A stretch of DNA of 64,000 nucleotides from positions 620,001-684,000 of the forward strand of contig NZ_CP060034.1 in the NCBI RefSeq assembly GCF_023208195.1. Reading direction: 5' to 3'. Shown here one piece after another: positions 59,949 through 64,000 of this stretch. Positions within the stretch are counted from its first letter, which is position 1, and each line of letters starts with the position of its first letter. The notes under the pieces are model-generated. The model did no database searches, was not told the DNA's origin, and worked only from the letters and a program-made list of their open reading frames with translations. This DNA comes from Nocardioides sp. InS609-2. Lineage in GTDB: Bacteria; Actinomycetota; Actinomycetes; Propionibacteriales; Nocardioidaceae. Both the position numbers and the translations under genes were made by a program.

Positions 59949-61127
59949 ATGACGCTGATCACCACCGCCATCGGCGCCGACCTCCTGCGCGGCGCCCTCG
60001 ACCTGGAGCGCACCGAGCACGGACTGCTGCCGCACCGGCTGCCGGCCTGGGCGCGGGCCCAGTGCGCCGACGGGCAGCTGGCGATGGCGGAGTCACAGCC
60101 GTCCGGGGTGCGACTGGTGCTGCGCACCCGAGCCACGGTCGTCGAGCTGGACACGCTGCGCACCAAGATGGCCTATCAGGGTGCCCCGCCCCGCCCGGAC
60201 GGCGTCTACGACCTGCGAGTCGACGGCCGGCTGTCGGCGCAGGCAAGCGTGACCGACGGAAACGTGCTGATGGTGGACATGACGACCGGGTCCGTGGAGA
60301 TGCGGCCGGGGCCGGTCGGCACCGTCCGCTTCCGCGACCTGCCCGACCGGGTGAAGGACCTCGAGATCTGGCTGCCCCACAACGAGATCACCCAGCTGGT
60401 CGCGCTGCGCACGGATTGTCCCGTCGAGGCCGCGCCCGCCACCGGCCGGGTGGTGTGGGTGCACCACGGCAGCTCGATCAGCCAGGGCTCCGACGCTGCC
60501 AGCCCGACGGCGACCTGGCCGGCGTACGCCGCGTCCCTCGGCGGCGTGGAGCTGGTCAATCTGGGCTTCGGAGGCAGCGCGCTGCTCGACCCGTTCATCG
60601 CTCGCACGATGCGGGACACCGCCGCCGACCTGATCAGCGTCAAGATCGGCATCAACCTGGTCAACACCGACGTGATGCGCCTTCGGGCGTTCACCGCCGC
60701 GGTGCACGGCTTCCTCGACACCATCCGCGACGGGCATCCCACCACCCCCCTGCTCGTCGTCTCCCCGATCCTGTGCCCCATCCACGAGGACACGCCCGGT
60801 CCCCTCGCCCCGGACTTCAGCAGCCTCAGCGAGGGGAAGGTCCGGTTCGTGGCCACGGGTGACCCTGTGGAGCGCGCGGCTGGGAAGCTGACCCTCAATG
60901 TGATCCGTGACGAGCTGGCCCGCATCGTGAAGCAGCGGGCAGCCGACGACCCGAACCTGCACCACCTCGACGGCCGGGACCTCTACGGAGAAGCGGACTT
61001 CACAGAGCTTCCCCTGCCCGACCAGCTGCACCCGGACGCCGCCACGCACACCCGCATCGGCGAGCGCTTCGCCGCCCTGGCGCTCGGCGGCCCGTGGTCT
61101 CATACGTCACCGTCGCCCGGCTCGTAG
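59949..61127 (+). CDS. SGNH/GDSL-family hydrolase
   Basis: A 392-aa protein. An N-terminal beta-sandwich-like domain (about 1-165) is followed by an SGNH hydrolase domain with HHGSSISQGSDA (Ser nucleophile) near 175, NLGFGGSALL, KIGINLVN (Asn) near 237 and the Asp-x2-His in LPDQLHPDAATH near 360. No signal peptide is visible. The acyl or carbohydrate ester substrate is unknown. ATG at 59,949. Confidence 0.86.
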   Translation: MTLITTAIGADLLRGALDLERTEHGLLPHRLPAWARAQCADGQLAMAESQPSGVRLVLRTRATVVELDTLRTKMAYQGAPPRPDGVYDLRVDGRLSAQASVTDGNVLMVDMTTGSVEMRPGPVGTVRFRDLPDRVKDLEIWLPHNEITQLVALRTDCPVEAAPATGRVVWVHHGSSISQGSDAASPTATWPAYAASLGGVELVNLGFGGSALLDPFIARTMRDTAADLISVKIGINLVNTDVMRLRAFTAAVHGFLDTIRDGHPTTPLLVVSPILCPIHEDTPGPLAPDFSSLSEGKVRFVATGDPVERAAGKLTLNVIRDELARIVKQRAADDPNLHHLDGRDLYGEADFTELPLPDQLHPDAATHTRIGERFAALALGGPWSHTSPSPGS

Positions 61128-61298
61128 CCATCTGTTCCGCTCGTCGTACGCACCGGTGAGCGTCCCCAACTTGGGGATTCCACGGTCGCCCGGTGGGACC
61201 TGTACTTGGGGTCGTCCAGCCCGTCGAGCCGAGAAACGTGCCGATCATACACCGTCACCTGATCCACAGCACGTTGTCGGCCATCACCGGAACACTAC

Positions 61299-62618
61299 TC
61301 AGTAGGCAACGTCACTCAAGGCCGCCGACGCCTCTTCGGCCTGCGACGTGGCGTCGTCCGGCACCGGCTCCTCGGCGGCCTTCCGCTCCTGCCAGAGCTG
61401 TACGGCGACCACGGTGGCCGCGGCATCCTCGATGCGCTCGCGGGAGATGGTCCCCTCGATGATCGCCTTCGTGACCGTGGCATGCGTGCCGGCCGTGTCG
61501 GACGGCATCAGCAGCAGGTCGGCGCCGGCCCGGAGGGCGGTGACGCCAGGCAGCTCGCGAGTCGCGACCGCGCCCATGCCCATCGAGTCGGTGATCGCGA
61601 CCCCGTCGAAGCCCATGTCGTCGCGCAGGAAGTCGTACATCTCTGGCGCCATGCTCGCCGGCACACCCGGCGCGAGCGCCTCGACGTCGAGGTGGCTGAG
61701 CATGATCGACGGGGCGCCGGCCCTGATCGCGGTCTTGAACGGCAGCAGGTCGTGGGCGCGCAGCTCGTCGAGCGACTTGGTGAGGCGCGGCATGACCAGA
61801 TGGCTGTCGGCGGTGGCCGAGCCGTGGCCCGGGAAGTGCTTGGCGGTCGAGACGATGCCGGCGTCGTCGTACCCGCGCACGGCGGCCGCGGTCGCCGTCG
61901 CGGCGGTGCGCGGGTCGATGCCGGCCGAGCGGGTACCGATGGTCGGATCCGCCTCACCGATGGTGACGTCGGCGACGGGGGCGAACACCCAGGTGAAGCC
62001 GAGCTGGCGCAGTTCGAGGCCGGAGGCACGCGCGGCGCCCAGCACGGCCTTGCGTCCGGCGCGACCGCCGTCGGCCCGGTCGCGCTCGACCGCGGCGCCC
62101 GCGACCTGGAAGGCCGGGAACGTCGTGGCGATGCCGCGCAGGTGGGCCACCGACCCACCCTCCTCGTCGACTCCGACGACCGCGGGGAACTCGCGTCCGT
62201 CGGCAGCCACCGCGTCGCTGATCGCCTGCGTGGTCTCCAGCACCTGGGCCTCGTCGGTGACGTTGGCTGACGTGACGCACATGCCGGCCAGGTGCAGGTC
62301 GCTCACCAGCGAGGCCGCCTCCTGCGGGTCGGTGCTGAAGTAGCGCCCGACGATGACCTGTCCGGCCAGCTGCTCGGGCGACCAGTCAGCCACGAGCTCG
62401 TGCGCCTCGGCGATCTCGGCCTCGGTCGGCCCCCACAGCGTGGGCTCGTCGGGGGCAGGCTCGTCGGGTGCCGACTCGGATGACTTCGGCGAGACGGAGG
62501 GAGCGTCCTCGGAGGGCGCCGATGCGCCTTCCGGTGACGACATCGAGCACGCGGCCAGCGCCGCCGCGGCTGCCAGGCCGCAGGCGGCTACGCGAAGTCG
62601 TCGGGCTGTCAGTCGCAC
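61299..62618 (-). CDS. Glycoside hydrolase family 3 lipoprotein (beta-N-acetylhexosaminidase-like)
   Basis: A 439-aa lipoprotein (lipobox LAACS, Cys about 24) with an acidic Ser/Pro linker (about 27-60). The GH3 domain has GVDEEGGSVAHLRG near 148, the conserved STAKHFPGHGSATADSH near 255 with the catalytic His dyad, and nucleophile Asp in AITDSMGMGA near 345. It resembles NagZ-type enzymes that cleave GlcNAc from cell-wall fragments, acting outside the membrane. GTG start overlaps the coaE 3' end by 10 bases. Confidence 0.88.
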   Translation of the reverse strand: MRLTARRLRVAACGLAAAAALAACSMSSPEGASAPSEDAPSVSPKSSESAPDEPAPDEPTLWGPTEAEIAEAHELVADWSPEQLAGQVIVGRYFSTDPQEAASLVSDLHLAGMCVTSANVTDEAQVLETTQAISDAVAADGREFPAVVGVDEEGGSVAHLRGIATTFPAFQVAGAAVERDRADGGRAGRKAVLGAARASGLELRQLGFTWVFAPVADVTIGEADPTIGTRSAGIDPRTAATATAAAVRGYDDAGIVSTAKHFPGHGSATADSHLVMPRLTKSLDELRAHDLLPFKTAIRAGAPSIMLSHLDVEALAPGVPASMAPEMYDFLRDDMGFDGVAITDSMGMGAVATRELPGVTALRAGADLLLMPSDTAGTHATVTKAIIEGTISRERIEDAAATVVAVQLWQERKAAEEPVPDDATSQAEEASAALSDVAY

Positions 62619-63214
62619 GCCGGGACGCTACCTCGCAGGTCCTCGAAGACCTCAATCACGCGGTCCCTCAGGTCGTCGACTGAGCCGGTGTTCTCCACGA
62701 CGTACGTCGCGACATCGAGGCGCTCCTCACGACTCGCCTGGGCGTCGAGGCGAGCCTGCGCGTCGGCCTCGGACATGCCGCGTATGCGCACCATCCGGTC
62801 GCTCTGCACCTCGGTTGGCACATCGACCACGATCACCGCGTCGAACGACCCGGCCTGCCCCGTCTCGACCAGGAGCGGGATGTCGTGCACGACGATCGCG
62901 TCGGGTCCGGCCGCCCCCTCGAGCTCGGCGCCTCGTGCGCGCACCCGCGGATGGATGATCGCCTCGAGCGTGCGTCGCTTCTGCTCGTCGGCGAACACCA
63001 GCGCCCCCAGACTCGGCCGGTCGAGACCTCCGTCGTCGCCCAGCACCTCCGGCCCGAAGGCCTCCACGATCTCGGCCAACCCGCTGGTGCCCGGCGCCAC
63101 GACCTCGCGTGCCAGCACGTCGGCGTCGACCACGACCGCACCAAGGCTCGCCAGCATCGCTGACACGGTGCTCTTGCCGGAGGCCACGCCTCCGGTGAGT
63201 CCGACCCGCATCAT
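62609..63214 (-). CDS. coaE: Dephospho-CoA kinase
   Basis: Last step of CoA synthesis: ATP-dependent phosphorylation of dephospho-CoA. The 201-aa protein has P-loop GLTGGVASGKST near 5, VVDADVLAREV near 29 and IVVHDIPLLVETG near 106. The ATG at 63,214 overlaps the stop of the HsdR remnant; a second ATG at 63,211 is possible. It is complete. The downstream GH3 gene overlaps its 3' end. Confidence 0.94.
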   Translation of the reverse strand: MMRVGLTGGVASGKSTVSAMLASLGAVVVDADVLAREVVAPGTSGLAEIVEAFGPEVLGDDGGLDRPSLGALVFADEQKRRTLEAIIHPRVRARGAELEGAAGPDAIVVHDIPLLVETGQAGSFDAVIVVDVPTEVQSDRMVRIRGMSEADAQARLDAQASREERLDVATYVVENTGSVDDLRDRVIEVFEDLRGSVPACD

Positions 63215-63705
63215 CCTGCGTCTCCCGCTCGTGCGGCCTCGAGGTAGAGCAATGAGATCAGGCTGTGGAAGTAGTCGACCCGCTTCCTTTCCCCGGCGAG
63301 ACACTTCTGGTTGTGCAACGAATAGTGCACCTGCCGCATCACGCGCACGCGGTTGGCCTCGTAACGCTTCGTCGTGTCCGGGTTGTGCGTCGTCTCGGGT
63401 CGCTGCTGCACCTTGGCGAAGCTGGCGGCACCGGTCTGGAAGCCACGTCGCAGGAGGTTGAGTGTGCCGCCGGTCGACTCCAAGGGTCCGTCGAGGACCC
63501 GTACGATCCGGTCGAGCACCTGCGCCCTGCCGGCGACCTTCTCGAGCTCGTCTGGCTGGGTGTCCTCGAGCCATCCGAACACGTCCTCGGGAAAGAGCGC
63601 TCGCTCGCGGTCGTACTCAGCATCGTTTTCGCTGTAGAGCCAGCCGTGCGCGGCCAGGTGCTCACAGAGCTCTAGCTCGAACGTGGCCTCGTGGTAGTCA
63701 GCCAT
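63211..63705 (-). pseudogene. Type I restriction endonuclease HsdR, N-terminal remnant
   Basis: The 164-aa frame begins like HsdR: a CEHLAAHGWLYS segment, EYDRERALFPEDVFGWLEDTQPDE, GGTLNLLRRGFQ, and RVRVMRQVHYSLHN near residue 130. Complete HsdR proteins are about 1,000 aa and continue into the nuclease core. Here the sequence diverges after LHNQ and ends 35 residues later, overlapping the coaE ATG (ATGA). The nuclease and helicase domains are gone. No hsdM or hsdS is present in the window. Confidence 0.78.
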
Positions 63706-63812
63706 TAGTGCCCCCGGAGTAGCTCATTCGGCCCATGATGCCCGAGTGGTGATGCTCGGAGGAGTTGACCAGATCCATTGGCTTCACCTCAGCTGTATCA
63801 ACTCCCGCAGAC

Positions 63813-64000
63813 TCAACCCCGGTCGAGCAGCACGTCCATGACGCGCGGCGCGTAGAAACGCCTGTTGTAGGTGGCCGCGTCCCACGGCTCCAGGAGCCCG
63901 AGTTCGATGAACGTGGCCACCAGTGCGTTGGCCCGCCCGACCGACACGCCGAGACCGCGAGCGGCAGCCTTCACCGAGAAGGAGGGGTTGGCCACCGAGA
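63813..64000 (-). CDS. C-terminal end of a Fic-like protein (runs off the window)
   Basis: About 60 residues at the 3' end of a gene that continues past base 64,000. It contains FSVKAAARGLGVSVGRANALVATFIELGLLEPW (HTH region) followed by NRRFYAPRVMDVLLDRG, the C-terminal winged helix common in Fic/DOC AMP-transferases. The Fic core motif would be outside the window, so the call is by tail only. A GTG at 63,995 could also be an internal start. Confidence 0.5.
   Translation of the reverse strand, partial: SVANPSFSVKAAARGLGVSVGRANALVATFIELGLLEPWDAATYNRRFYAPRVMDVLLDRG

Overview
This window is chromosomal DNA from a high-GC actinomycete. The best guess is the Nocardioidaceae (Nocardioides or Aeromicrobium-like). 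That rests on the gene neighbourhoods (dut with DUF3710, OB-fold and DUF3159; DUF3093, DUF4235 and DUF4193; SepH; an LprG/P55-like pair; a primary sigma factor with a Lys/Ala-rich leader), on frequent GTG starts with 4-base start/stop overlaps, and on dispersed hairpin repeats. No rRNA, tRNA or CRISPR array was seen. The genus is an inference.

Layout: 0-13.8 kb is housekeeping (TrkA-type K+ regulator; DUF3159/OB-fold/DUF3710/dut operon; inositol phosphatase and ferrochelatase; MFS; TRIC-like channel; SepH; a double-SDR enzyme; MOSC protein; DUF72; sulfurtransferase). 27.0-64.0 kb is housekeeping again: phosphodiesterase/DUF5998, sulfotransferase, GNAT-acyl-CoA ligase fusion, ParC, lipoprotein plus MFS exporter, carbonic anhydrase, ParE, CapA-like and M28 exoproteins, SigA, HhH-GPD protein, GNAT, VOC, USP, a GCS2-family ligase, DUF4192, DinB, PxpA/B/C 5-oxoprolinase, S9 peptidase, a SigB-like factor, an SGNH hydrolase, a GH3 lipoprotein and CoaE. 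Broken genes lie at 42.2-42.4 kb (frameshifted small ORF), 55.7-56.0 kb (ROK remnant) and 63.2-64.0 kb (HsdR remnant beside the end of a Fic-like gene).

The standout is a 12.4-kb integrated element, about 13,934-26,383, inserted inside the Walker A codons of the host thymidine kinase gene. The host gene starts at 13,904 and resumes at 26,379. The junctions share only ATGGA, and joining the element ends recreates a near-perfect palindrome, as expected for a serine-integrase attP. The element supplies its own complete tdk (25,679-26,338), about 80-85% identical to the host protein by eye. It therefore appears to replace the gene it breaks.

The element's other genes are: an integrase operon (small protein, DUF2958, large serine recombinase with a C-terminal AT-hook); an IF2N-like DNA-binding protein; a leftward replication-like operon around a RecA/RepA-type ATPase with an adjacent iteron cluster; a rightward operon with two single C2H2-finger proteins; an Mrr restriction enzyme; a two-gene module whose larger protein has a HEPN-like RNx5H motif; and an orphan gene beside the replacement tdk. 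I see no capsid, terminase, relaxase or FtsK/Tra gene. It is best described as a small integrative element or phage satellite with defence cargo.
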